Below are positions 9,966 to 21,378 of a stretch of 64,000 nt of DNA, one piece after another. The stretch is from Anisodus tanguticus. Taxonomy: Eukaryota; Streptophyta; Magnoliopsida; Solanales; Solanaceae. How positions within the stretch are numbered: the stretch's first letter is position 1; the number at the start of each line of letters is the position of its first letter. Below the pieces are notes generated by a model. It searched no databases. It saw nothing but the letters and a program-made list of their open reading frames with translations, and was not told where the DNA came from. Made by a program: the position numbers and the translations under genes. The stretch spans positions 13,144,954 to 13,208,953 of the forward strand of contig CM067543.1 in NCBI GenBank assembly GCA_034509755.1, read 5' to 3'.

Positions 9966-11283
9966 GGGTTTTACCCAAAAGTATGATTTTGACTACTTTG
10001 ATACTTATGCTCCTGTGGCTAGAATAGCCATGATAAGATTGCTTATTGCACTAGCCTCCATTTAAAATCTAGTAATTCACCAAATGAATGTCAAAATTGT
10101 GTTTATAAATGGTGAACTGGAAGAGGAAGTCTATATGAGACGATCTGAGAGATTTGTTGTTAAAAGGAAAAGAGAAGAGAGTTTGCAAACTTTTAAAATC
10201 ATTGTATTGGCTAAAATAAAGCCCCTAAGCGATGGCATCAAAAATTTGATGAAGTAATTTTATCTGACAACTTTAAAATAAATGAATCAGATAAGTGCGT
10301 TTACTCAAAATTTTAAAAAGAAAAAGGAATTTTCATTTGCTTGCATGTAGATGATATGTTGATCTTCGGGACCGACATAGAACAAGTCGAGATCACCAAA
10401 AGATTCATATCCACTCAATTTTTCATGAAAGACATGGGAGAAGCGGATGTCATTCTTGATATAAGAATTATTAGAAATGGTGGGTGATTTTCCTTAACAC
10501 AATCCCATTATATTGAGAAAGTGTGAAAGAAATTCAATCATTTTGATTGTAATCCTGTTTCTACACCGTATGACCTATGTATTAAAAAATTAGAAAGAAA
10601 TGACGAAAGGCCAATTTCTCAACTTGAGTATGCTAAGTTGATTGAGTGTTTGATGCTATGACTAGTACGGGACCCGACATTGCGTATGTAGTGCGTAAGT
10701 TCAGTAGATATATTTGCAACCCGAGTGAGTATCATTGACATGCTATAAGAAGATTACTAAAGTATCTCAAGAAAATCCTAGATTATGGCATCTATGATAG
10801 CGGTGATCCCGCTATACTAGTAACCCAGGAAATCGAATAAGTAAAACTATCGGAAGACTTAACTGGATTGTCGAAAGCCATGACCCTGGATTCCATTCAC
10901 ATCTGATAAAACCCTACAGTCTTAGTTGTAATTGTCTCAGTCACAAAATATTCAGTTTTATATATTTCTTTCAATCATAGTTAGTTCCAACAAAATAATC
11001 TTGATTTTTACTTCCTTGAATAGTTACGAAATAGTTTGAATTAGTTGAGCGGTAGAAGTCTAAGTCTGTGTGGGTACGATATCTGGACTTCCAAATTCTA
11101 TATTACTTGTCGACCACGTATACTTGTGTGTGCATTTGGTAGGAACACTTATATAAACTAACCCTTTTCTTAATGGTGATTATTTAGGAAACCTTACATC
11201 ATGAAGATATTGAAAAAGAGAGTAGTGTGAGTCAGGAAATTGAATATTTTATACTTTTCATGTAAATCTATGTTTGATTAGTT
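9959..11283 (-). repeat. Right arm of the inverted repeat, inserted in gag of element 1
   Basis: Reverse complement of about 6018-7328. Inside it the RT text is therefore on the plus strand (LHVDDMLIFGTDIEQVEITK near 10340). It replaces roughly 100 bases of gag that are present in element 2 near 26900-26995. It keeps a stretch (about 10595-10640) shared with unit 2 but lost from the left arm, so it records an older state of the locus. Confidence 0.85.
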
Positions 11284-12826
11284 CATCACAAGTTTAATGG
11301 CAAAAAGGGTGGAAATAAGAAAAATGGAAAAAATCGCGGCGAGGTGGCGGTGGGGGTCCTCGCGGTGGTCAGCAGCAGTAGCAACAGTTTTGGGGCCACA
11401 GTAGGCCCCTATGCAGTGGCAGTGGGCCCCATAACAGCAGTTTAGGCCCAGACAGTTTACCTCCCAGCGGCAGTGGCCAGCCCAGCAGCAGTCCAGGCCC
11501 AATTCGGCATGGTCCGATTCACAGACCACGAGTAGTCTGGGCCGAGACCGCAAGCAGGGGTGCTTGGGCCTCGGCCCCCGCAAGCCCATCACGCAGCGGC
11601 ACCAAGACATACCGACATCGAAGCCGCAATGCACACGCTTTGTTTAAATCCCCCGGACCAAAATTGGTATATGGACACCGGGGCCACTACCCACATGACA
11701 TCCGATTCAGGTACGCTCTCGTCTTATTCCTATTTGAGCAACCACCGTGGTATAATTGTTGCTAATGGTAATTCTATTCCAATTCGTGGGTATGGTCATA
11801 AAACGTTTTCTCCCCCCATCCACCCCTTATCTTGAAAAATACTCTTCATGCTCCCAAATTGATTAAAAATTTAGTGTATGTCCGTAAATTCACTACTGAC
11901 AATTCTATTTCTATTGAATTTGATCAATTTGGTTTCTCTGTGAAGGATTTCAAGACTGGGAGTCCTCTCATGAGGTGTGATAGTAGGGGAGATCTTTATC
12001 CTATCACACCCAGTTCTGGTCCATCGAGTCAAACCCTGCCGTCAGCTTTTGCAACCATTTCTCCTTCCTTGTGGCATGCTCGTCTTGGTCATCCAGGGTC
12101 CTCTATTTTGTCATCTTTAGATAAAAATAGTTTTATTTCATGTAAGGGTACGAGTCGTACTCCAATTTGTCAATCTTGTTCTTTAGGAAAAATTGTTAAG
12201 TTGTCGTTTGTAGACTCAAAATCTCATACTTTAATGCCATTTGATATTATTCATAGCGACTTATGGACGTCTCATTTTCCTAGTTTTGTGGGTCATCGGT
12301 ATTATGTTCTGTTTTTTGATGATTATTCTAAATTTCTATGGACGTTTCCAATAGCGAAGAAATCTCAAGTTTTTTCGTCTTCCTAAAATTTAGAGCATTC
12401 ATCAGAACCCAATTCGACCATGAAATCAAAAATATTCAATGTGATAATGGAAAAGAATATGATAATGGGGTGTTTCGGGAATTCTATGCTACAAATGGGA
12501 TAAATTTTCGTTTCTCTTGTCCTCATATATCTTCACAAAATGGGAAAGCCGAACGTAAAATTCGGTCCATAAATAACATTATCCGCACTCTATTAATTCA
12601 TGCTTCCGTACCCCCATATTTTTGGCATCATACTCTTCAAATGGCTAAATATCTACTTAACATAACTCCTTCCAAAGGTTTGACATATTCTTCCCCTCTT
12701 CAAATTTTATATAATAAAATTCCTTCATATTCACATCTTCGGCTTTTTGGGTGTTTGTGTTACCTGTTATTCCCGTCCACCACAATTACAAACTTCAGGC
12801 CCGGTCGACTCCGTGTGTGTTTTTGA
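11284..12826 (+). pseudogene. Protease and integrase region of copia element 1
   Basis: Protease motif NWYMDTGATTHMT (near 11665) with the D-T-G active site. It is followed by the GAG-pre-integrase signature LWHARLGHPG with a C-x2-C pair (CQSC). The integrase core carries DIIHSDLW, CDNGKEYD and NGKAERK, a D,D-35-E-type triad. Frame changes occur near 11830, 12360 and 12800, so no continuous polyprotein remains. Confidence 0.8.
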
Positions 12827-13367
12827 GTTTTCCATCTAATCATCGTGGCTACAAATGCTTTGATTTATCCTCCAATAAAATCATCATTAATCGCCATGTA
12901 ATTGTTTGATGAATCCCAATTTCCATTTGCTAAAAGTCATTCTCCCGTGCCTAGTTCGTATAATTTTTTGGATGAATAAATATCCCCGTATATTATTCAG
13001 CATTTTTCGAACATCTCCCGCACCCAAAATTCTCCAGCGGGCCCACTGCCTGCTGGTCCCACTGGCCCGTCACAGTCCTCTCTGCCCAATTTTATCACTG
13101 GGCCAGTTTCAGCAATTGGGCCAGTCCTAGCCCAATACTAGAACTGGTCCAGTTTCTGGTTCCAACAATGGTACTGCTTCCCGAGTTGGGCCAGCAGGCC
13201 CACTGCGTGCTGGCCAGTCCGTCCAGAGCCCAGCAAATTCCCAAAATCCACTCAATTCTTCCTCAAGTCATAGACCGATCACTCGGAGTCAGCGGGGTAT
13301 TGTTACACCTAAAAGACATTTTAATTTACATTCTAATGTCTCTAAATTCCCTTTTCCCCGTAATCCT

Positions 13368-14890
13368 GTGTTTGCCTTAAACGACCCAAATTGGAAAATT
13401 GCTATGACTGATGAATATAATGCTCTTATTGATAATAAGACGTGGGAGTTGGTGCCCCGTCCATCTGGTATTAATGTTATCAGGTCTATATGGATTTTTG
13501 CTCATAAAGAGAATTCAGATGGTTCATTTGCTCGACATAAGGTGCGGCTTGTGGGTGATGGTAAGACTCAGCAGGTTGGTATAGATTGTGGGGAGACGTT
13601 TAACCCGGTGGTCAAGACGGCTACCATTCGCACTGTGCTTAGCTTGGCTCTTTCGAAGGCATGGCCGATTCATCAGTTGGATGTCAAGAATGCTTTCCTA
13701 CATGGTGATCTCAAGGAAACAGTCTATATGCATCAGCCGATGGGATTCAGGGATCCCAACCATCCTCATCATGTATGTTTGTTGAAGAAGTCCATATATG
13801 GGCTTAAGCAGTCTCCACGGGACTGGTATACAAGGTTTGCTGACTATGTTTCAACTATTGGGTTCACTCACAGCAGGTCGGATAATTCCTTATTCATCTA
13901 CCGTCGTGGTTCGTCTGTAGCCTACATTCTGCTATATGTGGACGATATTATCTTGACTGTCTCTTCCGATGCCTTGCGCCAGTCTATCATGACCATGCTC
14001 AGCTCCGAGTTTGCTATGAAAGACTTGGGGCCCTTGAGTTATTTTTTGGGGATTGTTGTTACTCGTCATTCCGATGGGTTGTTCTTGTCACAACGGAAGT
14101 ATGCAGCCCGAGATCATCGAGAGGGCTGGGACGTCATCCTGTAAGTCCACTTCCACTCCAGTTGATACCAAGCCCAAGCTTGGTGCCGCGGCCGGCGTCC
14201 CTTACGAGGATCTGACCCGCTATCGCAGTCTTGCAGGGGCCCTTCAGTATCTTACCTTTACCAGACCGGATATTACGTATGATGTCCAGCAGGTGTGTTT
14301 ATTCATGCATGATCCCCGAATTGAGCACACGAATGCACTCAAATGCATCATTCGATATATTCAGGGTACACTGGACTATGGTTTGCATTTGTATCCTTCA
14401 TCGACATCCACACTTGTCTCATACACAGATGCTGATTGGGATGGGTGTCCAGACACCAGACGGTCTACGTCTGGCTACTGTATATTCCTTAGCAACAACT
14501 TGGTCTCCTGGTCTGCGAAGCGTCAGGCGACTCTATCCCGCTCAAGTGCCGAGGCTGAATATCGAGGGGTAGCCAATATGGTCTCAGAATCATGTTGGTT
14601 ACGTAATTTGCTTTTAGAGCTTCATTGTCCAATTCAAAAGGCAACCTTGGTTTATTGCGATAATATTAGTGTCATTTACCTTTCTGTAATCCGGTTTTGC
14701 ACCAACGCACTAAACATATCAAGATGGACATTCACTTTGTCCGTGAAAAGGTTGTTTGGGGTCAGGTACGCGTTTTTCATGTCCCGTCAAGATATCAGAT
14801 TGCAGACATCTTTACGAAGGGTCTTCCCTCGGTCCTTTTTGAAGATTTTAGGGACAGTCTCAGCGTTCGAAGACCGCCCGCTATGACTAC
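13368..14890 (+). pseudogene. Reverse transcriptase and RNase H region of copia element 1
   Basis: 13368-14144 is open and carries LDVKNAFLHGDL, SIYGLKQSPR and the catalytic LLYVDDIILT. A frameshift near 14125 moves the frame to 14053-14886. That frame has TFTRPDITYDVQQV, the RNase H motif TDADWDGCPDTRRSTSGYC and SRSSAEAEYRGVAN. A second shift near 14690 displaces the C-terminus (H-RTKHIKMDIHFVREK). The end, ADIFTKGLP, is in the 14697-14903 frame just before the 3' LTR. Confidence 0.82.
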
Positions 14891-15174
14891 GGGGGTGTGT
14901 TAAATATACACAATGTGTATATTGTGTATATTTGGTCTCGGATTTGCTCCTATTTAGACTCTCGGAATTGGTTGTTTAGTCAATGTAGTTTATGGTAAAT
15001 ATTTAGTATCCTAGTTTAGGTAATGTTATAATATAATTAGTAGTGTATTACCATAAATGTATAGAATAAGGTTTTAGGAATAGAATAGGAATATGATTCT
15101 CCTATTATGGAAATATGTAACTTGTATATATAACCTTTCAATTAATGAAAATAATCAAGAGATTATTTTTTTCA

Positions 15175-15980
15175 TTCAGGACGATGCTAAATCCTTGAAA
15201 TGGTTTGCAGATCTCACCTCTAAATTTATTGGAAGTTTTTCTTTTATATTCCTTTTCCTTTATAAAATGTTTTTTCCTCTTACTAACTCATGATGTCTTC
15301 TTTATCTGCCTCTCTTATATCAAAAACGCATCACTAATCTTTATCTCTTAACTTAGTTAGATATCACTTCTCATCACCTATATTAACTCAGTACTTCTAT
15401 TTATAGAATTTATTTAGGAGGTAACTAAGAACAACTGTACAACAAATTCCACCAAATTGGAACTCATAAAACATGTAAAATTTCTAATAAGAAATAAAAT
15501 GCTAAGTACCTAACTTATATATAATTTTATATTAGAACAACCCACTTCGAAGTTTAATTAAATTAATGAAATAAAATGTGATCCGGGTTTAAATTAATGA
15601 AACAAAACGTCATCAAGATTTAAATGTCTAGCTACCGATTGACAGAAAAATGCATATTAGTATTTCATAACATTTACTTTCTTTTTATCCCTTCCATTAG
15701 ATTAATGAACCTTAAAGAAGCAGAATATAGAATATAATCTCTTTTGCTATTTTTGAATACTAGCTACTACATAAATATGAGAACAATAAGAAAGTATGTT
15801 CTTCTTAAAATACTAGACAAAGTGGTTCCATGCTGACACGAGATGTGAGGAAAAGCTTGGCATTTGAAACTTTGTCCATTAATAGGAAGTCATATAAGCA
15901 GCTATTATTGAACTTAGATCCATCCAACTGAAGTCATATAGCTAGCTATTCTTGAATGCAAATTTGTCATCGTTAGAACA
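15175..15980. other. Upstream region of hevein-like B
   Basis: Non-coding sequence related to the upstream DNA of copies A and C. It begins at the copia 3' edge (TTCAG). From about 15599 it is collinear with 48076 onward in unit 2. Contains the common block GCAGCTATT...GAAGTCATATAGCTAGCTATTC before the TATA box. Confidence 0.6.
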
Positions 15981-15996
15981 TCAGTCACTATAAATA
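15895..15996 (+). promoter_or_regulatory. Proximal promoter and TATA box of hevein-like B
   Basis: TATAAATA at 15989-15996, about 100 bases before the ATG. It is a stronger match to the plant TATA consensus than the TATATATA of copy A. The block TGAATGCAAATTTGTCATCG at 15953-15972 is shared with A, A' and B'. Confidence 0.65.
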
Positions 15997-16096
15997 CCAC
16001 TATGCATGCTTCTATTTCAATTCAAACCACCATAAGCAATTACTCATCCGAACAAAACATAACCAAGAAGGAAAGAAGCATAAAAAGAAGGAAACA

Positions 16097-16336
16097 ATGA
16101 AGTTTCATGTGGTTATTGTAATGATTTTGGCCTTGTTGCTAACCACGGCAAGTGCACAACAATGTGGAAGACAAGCTAGAGGGCGTTCCTGTGCCAATGG
16201 GCTGTGCTGCAGCCAGTACGGGTTCTGTGGCACGACTAGGGCTTACTGTGGAGTTGGTTGCCAGAGGAATTGCCACCGTTATGCCACCAATACCACTGGC
16301 GATGATGAACACAAGAATGATGGTGGTCCCAATTAA
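16097..16336 (+). CDS. Hevein-like antimicrobial peptide precursor, copy B
   Basis: 79-residue intronless precursor. The signal peptide 1-20 ends in ASA before QQC. The eight-cysteine chitin-binding type 1 core is intact, with cysteines at the same positions as copy A. It differs from A by Ala for Asp49 (TTRAYCG), Arg57 and His60, which raises the net positive charge. The tail is rewritten: YATNTTGDDEHKNDGGPN replaces the EGENVK-containing tail of A. That creates an Asn-Thr-Thr N-glycosylation sequon at residues 65-67. Probable extracellular chitin-binding defence peptide (family knowledge; activity not shown by sequence). A copia element begins 295 bases after the stop. Confidence 0.9.
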   Translation: MKFHVVIVMILALLLTTASAQQCGRQARGRSCANGLCCSQYGFCGTTRAYCGVGCQRNCHRYATNTTGDDEHKNDGGPN

Positions 16337-16630
16337 TGAACGTGTGGTACTTCTATATATGATGAGCCTTGTAATCCTAGGCGTTATGTATTATGGTTTA
16401 AGGCTCTAAAAATAATAAGGTACAACATTTGGTGTTGTGTGTTTAAAATAAGTTGTAGTTTTATAATAAAGTGATAGCACATTATGTGAGTTTCGCGACG
16501 ATAAGATTAATGTCTTGTCTTGAACAATATATATGTAATAGTTGTCGTTTTTCACAGGTTTTCTATGTGATATTTATAAATTATTAATGTTTGTTAAACA
16601 GTACTGAAAATGTCCGCCAAGTATTGGAGC

Positions 16631-19092
16631 TGATAAAGACTACGTAAATATTCTCCAAATATTCTATAATTATTATTTTAGTGTAATTATGTAAAGTAGA
16701 TATCCTCATACGATTATGATTACAATTGTAAACACCTATATATATATTGTATTAATGAGAAGACTCCATACAATGAGAACTACAATATTCGACATGGTAT
16801 CACGAGACAAACCCTAAACACTCAACCTACTACTATTATTTTCGCCCCCCCCCCCTCCTTACTTCCGGCGGCGGAAAACCCTTCCTAACCCTAATTTTTT
16901 TTTAAACCACCGAAAACAGCCACCTCATGGATACTCCCGAGGGTTCCTCCTCCACCCCCGATGTCACACATCCTCCTCCTCCCTCATCATCTCCTTGATC
17001 ACATCGATGCCACCACGCCTCGTCCACCCGATGTCGACAACCCGGCGTAGAAGCAACTAGATGCAATTGGTAAACATTGGATATATAGCACCATATCCGA
17101 GGATTTGCTTCATACTATTATGGATACCGCTGCCACTTCCCACCTCACTCGTGACTCTGGTAATCTCCCTCAACTATTTAATTTGACGAATCCTCAATTT
17201 ATTTTAGTCGGCAATGACAATCACATTCCAATTCATGGCTATGGCACCACTCAAACACCACAACCTCACCCTCTATTCACCCTAAAAATGTCTTATATGC
17301 TCCTAACATCATTAAAAACTTGATCTCTGTTAGGAAATTTACTAGTGATAATTCCGTATCTATTGAGTTTGACCCTTTTGATTTTTCTATGAAGGACCTA
17401 CGTACGGGGACAACTCTTACGAGATGCAATAGTGTGGGGGATCTATATCCTTTCTCATTCAATTTCGTTGCAAGTGTTAATCCACCAACCTCTCTAACCG
17501 CAATCTCTCTACAACCTCGGCACAATAGACTCGGGCTCCCGGGAGTACCAATTTTTAATTTTCTTAGGAATCAGAATTTCATTCAATGTAATAAAGGGAA
17601 ATTCGCCCATGCTTGGTACTCTTGTCCTTTGGGAAAACATGTTAGACTCCCTTTTCAATCTTCATTGAGTGTCACGGTTTCTCCTTTTGATAATATTCAT
17701 GTGGATTTATGAACATCTCTCATTACTAGCAAACTGGGTCACAAATATTATTTGGTATTTTTGGATGATTTCTCTCATTTTCTTTGGGTTTATCCTCTAA
17801 AGTATAAGTCCCAAGTTTACACAATTTTTCTTGAATTTAAAGCATTTGTTAAAACCCAATTTGACAAGACTATCAAAACATTTCAATGTGATAACAGTCG
17901 TGAGTTTGACAACGACCCCTTTCATAAGTTTTGTGCAAACCACAGCATGGTGTTCCGATTCTCTTGCACCCATACCTCACCTCAAGATGGTAAAGATGAA
18001 AGAATCTTGCGCACCTTCAACAATAAGATCTGCACTATGCTCTTCCATGCTTCCACCCCCCCTTCATTTTGGGTTTACGCACTACATATGGAAACGTACC
18101 TCCTTAATATATTACCAACACGAACTCATCAAAATAAAAATCCAACTGAAATTCTCTTCCGTCGGATCCCCTCTTATGATCACCTTCGGATATTTGGTTG
18201 TCTATGCTACCCGAGCCTCGCCTCCAAGGCCCCTCACAAATTGGCACCTAGGACTACTCCTTGCATTTACTTAGATTTCCTGTCAAATTATTGGGGGTAC
18301 TTATGCTACGATATGTCCACAAATAAGATCCTAGTCTCTCGCCATGTCACATTCCAGGAGACCGTTTTTCCATTTGCAAACATCCAAAAATTTCATGTCA
18401 CTGATTACAACTTCCTTAATGATGCGGACACTTCACCTCTCATTAGAAATGCATAGAAATGCACACAAGCTAGTATTCTAGCTCAAAATTCACCATCCCT
18501 GCTAGCTATCCCGCCACCACCCCACAACCCTTTGACCACCCCATTCCGTCAACCACCCACCTACCCACTGCTCCCGTCACAACCCCATTATTCTCGAATC
18601 TCGTGACATAACTGCCCGAATCTTATGATGTCATCCCCACTGCCCCCGTCGACCACCCAATCCCCCGACAACCCCACTGCGCAGCCTAACCCCACTGTTG
18701 CCGATTCCCGTCACCCAACTAGTCTTGACCAAGACCAACTACATGGAAGCCCGTGCCCAGCACATGAATTTCAAATCGAAAGTCCACTTTAACCTATCCA
18801 CTAAGATTATCTCACCTCTACATGAAAACCCACAATTAGCCAAGCTTGACCAACATTAGAATGCGGCGATGCTTGAGAAATTTGATGCACTCACTACACA
18901 GCACACATGTGATCTTGTCCCAAAATAGAGGGGGTGAATGTGATTCGTTGCATGTGGTTTTATCATCACAAACTCAGAGATAATAGTGAGCTTGAACGCC
19001 ATAAGGTGAGACTTGTGGCAAATGGGACAGGGCAACAAGAGGGAGTTGATTATGGTGAGACCTTCATTACAGTAGTTAAACCAGCCACCTTC
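16631..19092 (+). mobile_element. Ty1/copia family 3 element, truncated at the 3' side (unit 1)
   Basis: 5' LTR 16631-16794 (TGATAAAGACTACG...GACA), then primer site TGGTATCACGAGAC. The left flank is GGAGC. The body carries gag-start remnants, a protease fused to gag (LLHTIMDTAATSHLT), GAG-pre-integrase and integrase. It stops inside the reverse transcriptase near 19092, where it joins sequence that in unit 2 lies about 650 bases beyond the element. The RT end, RNase H and 3' LTR were therefore deleted here. The full-length counterpart is 49130-53147. Confidence 0.85.
17105..19080 (+). pseudogene. Protease, integrase and partial RT of the unit 1 family 3 copia
   Basis: Fragments: protease MDTAATSHLTRDSGNL with the active-site Gly changed (DTA for DTG); GAG-pre-integrase (17320-17712) in which the H-x-RLGHP motif has decayed to HNRLGLPG; integrase (17752-18456) with FQCDNSREFD and a damaged NGKAE (DGKDE). 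A diverged RT start lies at about 18780-19080 with several stops. More decayed than its counterpart in unit 2. Confidence 0.75.
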
Positions 19093-20680
19093 AGTCTCGC
19101 TTAATAGTTCTTACACAAATTATATATCAAATTCCTTAGTTAATATCGTTGACCCTCATAAATATTTTATAAATGAATGATGATTAATAATTTTTTTCAC
19201 CTATAGAAATAAAGAAAATTGAGAGTGACTCAAATAACAAGTCGTAGTAATGCATATTACTATTTGATAATAATGTGAGGGTGAATATCACTTAACATTT
19301 ATGGCTAGATTTTACATCTTTATTTGTCATTGATCTTCATGTTTTTGTCGTATGTCTCAAAATTATTATATTTTATTATTCGCTATTTAAAAGTAATTTT
19401 ATTTTATTCATGAAGGAGTGATGTTTTAATTATGATACTAATAAAGTTTATTACTTATTTCTTTTAGAGAGGTAAATTGCTTAGCATGATAGTAATATAT
19501 TTTAAGAAATTGTGATTCATTTATTGTTTGAAAGTTAAGATGTTAGAGTTGATTTGCATCTCATAATAGTAGCTTTTATATCATTGCATTATTTATACTT
19601 GTAAAATCATGTTAAAAGTTTCTTTAATAGTGTGTTTAATTTTTTTAAACTTTTAATGTACTTTTATAAATTTTTTGTTATTATACTATTTTACTATATT
19701 ATAAATTTAAAAATTAAAGATTCATAGAGCTTACGCCCCATGCCTCTGGGCTTACGCCTTGCCCCGTGTTAAATAAAACATCCCGTCTCACGCCCCCGCC
19801 TTTTAAAACACTGGTGTAGAAACTTATAAAACTAAAGTATAGAAACTAATCTAACTACTACTTATATTAGTACAAAGCAAATGATTAGGTACTGGCTGCA
19901 CTTTGCCAAAATATCAATGTACTACTAGGAATATTACTCATAATTTGAACTTGATAATGAATATCCCCTGCAAAATCGACTTGGCAATCAACATCTACAT
20001 ATAATTAGTGCAATACATAGCTCTTACCAAAACACATACTAAATAAATTTAAATTATTTTCGTATCTAAATGAGCAATACGTTATGTTTTGAGATGGATA
20101 TCGGAACAAAAAGTGCAGTACTATCCTAACAACCCAATTCCACCAGCCAGGCTACATAAGAGAACTAGTTGGAGGAGAATGATCCATACTTGACCTGTGG
20201 TTTTCCATCTTTTCACTACTAAAATCACTATTTTTTCACTAAAAAATATTCGGTGTCTATTCTCATAGATATTTTGATCGAATTATTGAGAAAAGAAATA
20301 ATACTAGTGTTTTCACACGAAAAAATTAGGAGTTTCCCCAATATTTCAATGAGAACATGTTTCCGTTTATGCATGCGTTTTCGCAGTGAGCTGGTTCTGT
20401 GAAAATGAGTTGGAAAAATTATATTTTATAACACAAAATTCCCAATAATTATCGTTGTAAAAAACCTCAATTTCTAGTAGTGTTTTCAGAAGATTATACA
20501 TATATGATCCATATTTGATCGGATTTGAATAAATCAGTTATCCAACTCGTTTTTAACTGGGCTAGTTAGATGAGTACTTGCTTGTTTTATCCATTTTGCC
20601 CGCACTCACGTTATACATCCCTTCCTTGCAACTCTATCCTTACCTAACGGATAAACATTACAAATAAAGGAAGAATAAAC
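19093..20680. other. Non-coding sequence collinear with 53807-60523
   Basis: No gene. Close match to unit 2 once the nested LTR elements there are removed. A short GC-richer stretch at about 19735-19815 (TTACGCCCC..., CCGCCTTTTAAAACACTGG) resembles a dispersed repeat end. Holds the CACTA-type MITE at 20214-20482. Confidence 0.6.
20214..20482. mobile_element. CACTA-type MITE with TTT target duplication (unit 1)
   Basis: 269 bp with ends CACTACTAAAAT...ATTTCTAGTAGTG, imperfect inverted repeats of about 12 bases starting CACTA. It is flanked by TTT on both sides. Non-coding, so non-autonomous. The CACTA terminus and 3-bp duplication are diagnostic of the En/Spm (CMC) superfamily. Its counterpart at 60058-60325 shows that it predates the block duplication. 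Confidence 0.72.
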
Positions 20681-21378
20681 ATATTGTTCATCTCCACAGA
20701 GCAGGATTTTTTCATTGGATAGTGGTGCTACATGGAGTTGGGAATATGTATTATCATAATAATGGTAGAAATGAAATCATTTTTGTTTTGATATTCTATA
20801 AAAAATCCTATAACTTAATTTATAAGTCTAAGTAGCAGAAGTCTCTCCCAATTGGTTGGACCGTAGGTGCGATGATTTACTTCACGGGCGAGGTCTCTAG
20901 TTCAAGTCCAGGATGGCCCAGTTCGGTGTCCGGGGAAGAGAAAGGAATCTATTCGGGAAGCGCTTACCAGCCCCTTTACCGATACCAAGGGAAAGGTCGT
21001 AGGCATCTTTCGATGAGAAGGAAATAGTCTATGTCGAGAATCCGCTTCTCTTTTTCCACAATTGCAATTGACTATAGAGAGGAAACCTTTTTTTCTCTGC
21101 CCACCACCCATGAAAAGACAGACTACATAGGGCCTCCTCAGCCCGCCCTGGTTCAAATACCATTTTATCCTACCTCGCTCACCGCCCCTCAGGCTTAAAA
21201 GCCTTTTCGTTGTCAACACTTACCTAGATCGATATGGTTAGTTTTCTAGCTTGAATTAAGGCTTCGAAGCCCCTCTCCTTTCTCTATAACTAGAGAGGTA
21301 GGCAAACCTGAGTTTAGAGCCACCTCGATTCGGGATGTCGGAACATCAACCGGATCGAAAACCGAATCCTAAAGTGAC
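20681..21378. other. Unit-1-specific insert with organelle-like DNA
   Basis: About 700 bp present here but absent from unit 2, where the two sides meet near 60523-60538. From about 20845 the sequence is GC-richer and unlike the surrounding DNA. 20845-20920 reads like the end of the plastid trnI-GAU intron plus the 3' exon (see next entry). 20921-21375 has the composition of organelle non-coding DNA but I cannot place it. The first 160 bp look nuclear. A NUPT/NUMT mosaic is the best reading. Confidence 0.6.
20886..20919 (+). other. Plastid trnI(GAU)-like 3' exon fragment
   Basis: GGGCGAGGTCTCTAGTTCAA followed by GTCCAGGATGGCCC matches, from memory, the 3' half of plastid tRNA-Ile(GAU): variable loop, T-arm (TTCAAGTCC) and acceptor strand. 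The preceding GTAGGTGCGATGATTTACTT is recalled as the intron end. The 5' exon is absent, so this is not a working tRNA gene. Confidence 0.6.

Larger units (their letters stand above)
8880..15174 (+). mobile_element. Ty1/copia element 1 (family 1) with both LTRs and a foreign insert
   Basis: 5' LTR 8880-9158 and 3' LTR 14898-15174 both begin TGTTAAATATACACAAT and end in TTTCA. A primer-binding site TGGTATCAAGAGTC follows the 5' LTR at 9159. The candidate target duplication is TTCAC/TTCAG, with one mismatch. Order gag, protease, integrase, reverse transcriptase, RNase H identifies Ty1/copia; the short LTRs suggest the Ale/Retrofit lineage (inference). The flanks join to the upstream region of hevein-like B in the same way as the uninterrupted sequence near 2845-2880 and 23935-23970. 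It therefore inserted about 1 kb upstream of gene B. Stops, frameshifts and the insert at 9959-11283 make it inactive. Unit 2 lacks it. Confidence 0.88.

Noticed and set aside
20845..20925. A functional tRNA gene
   Set aside because: Only the 3' half of a plastid tRNA-Ile is present. The 5' half with acceptor and D-arm is missing.
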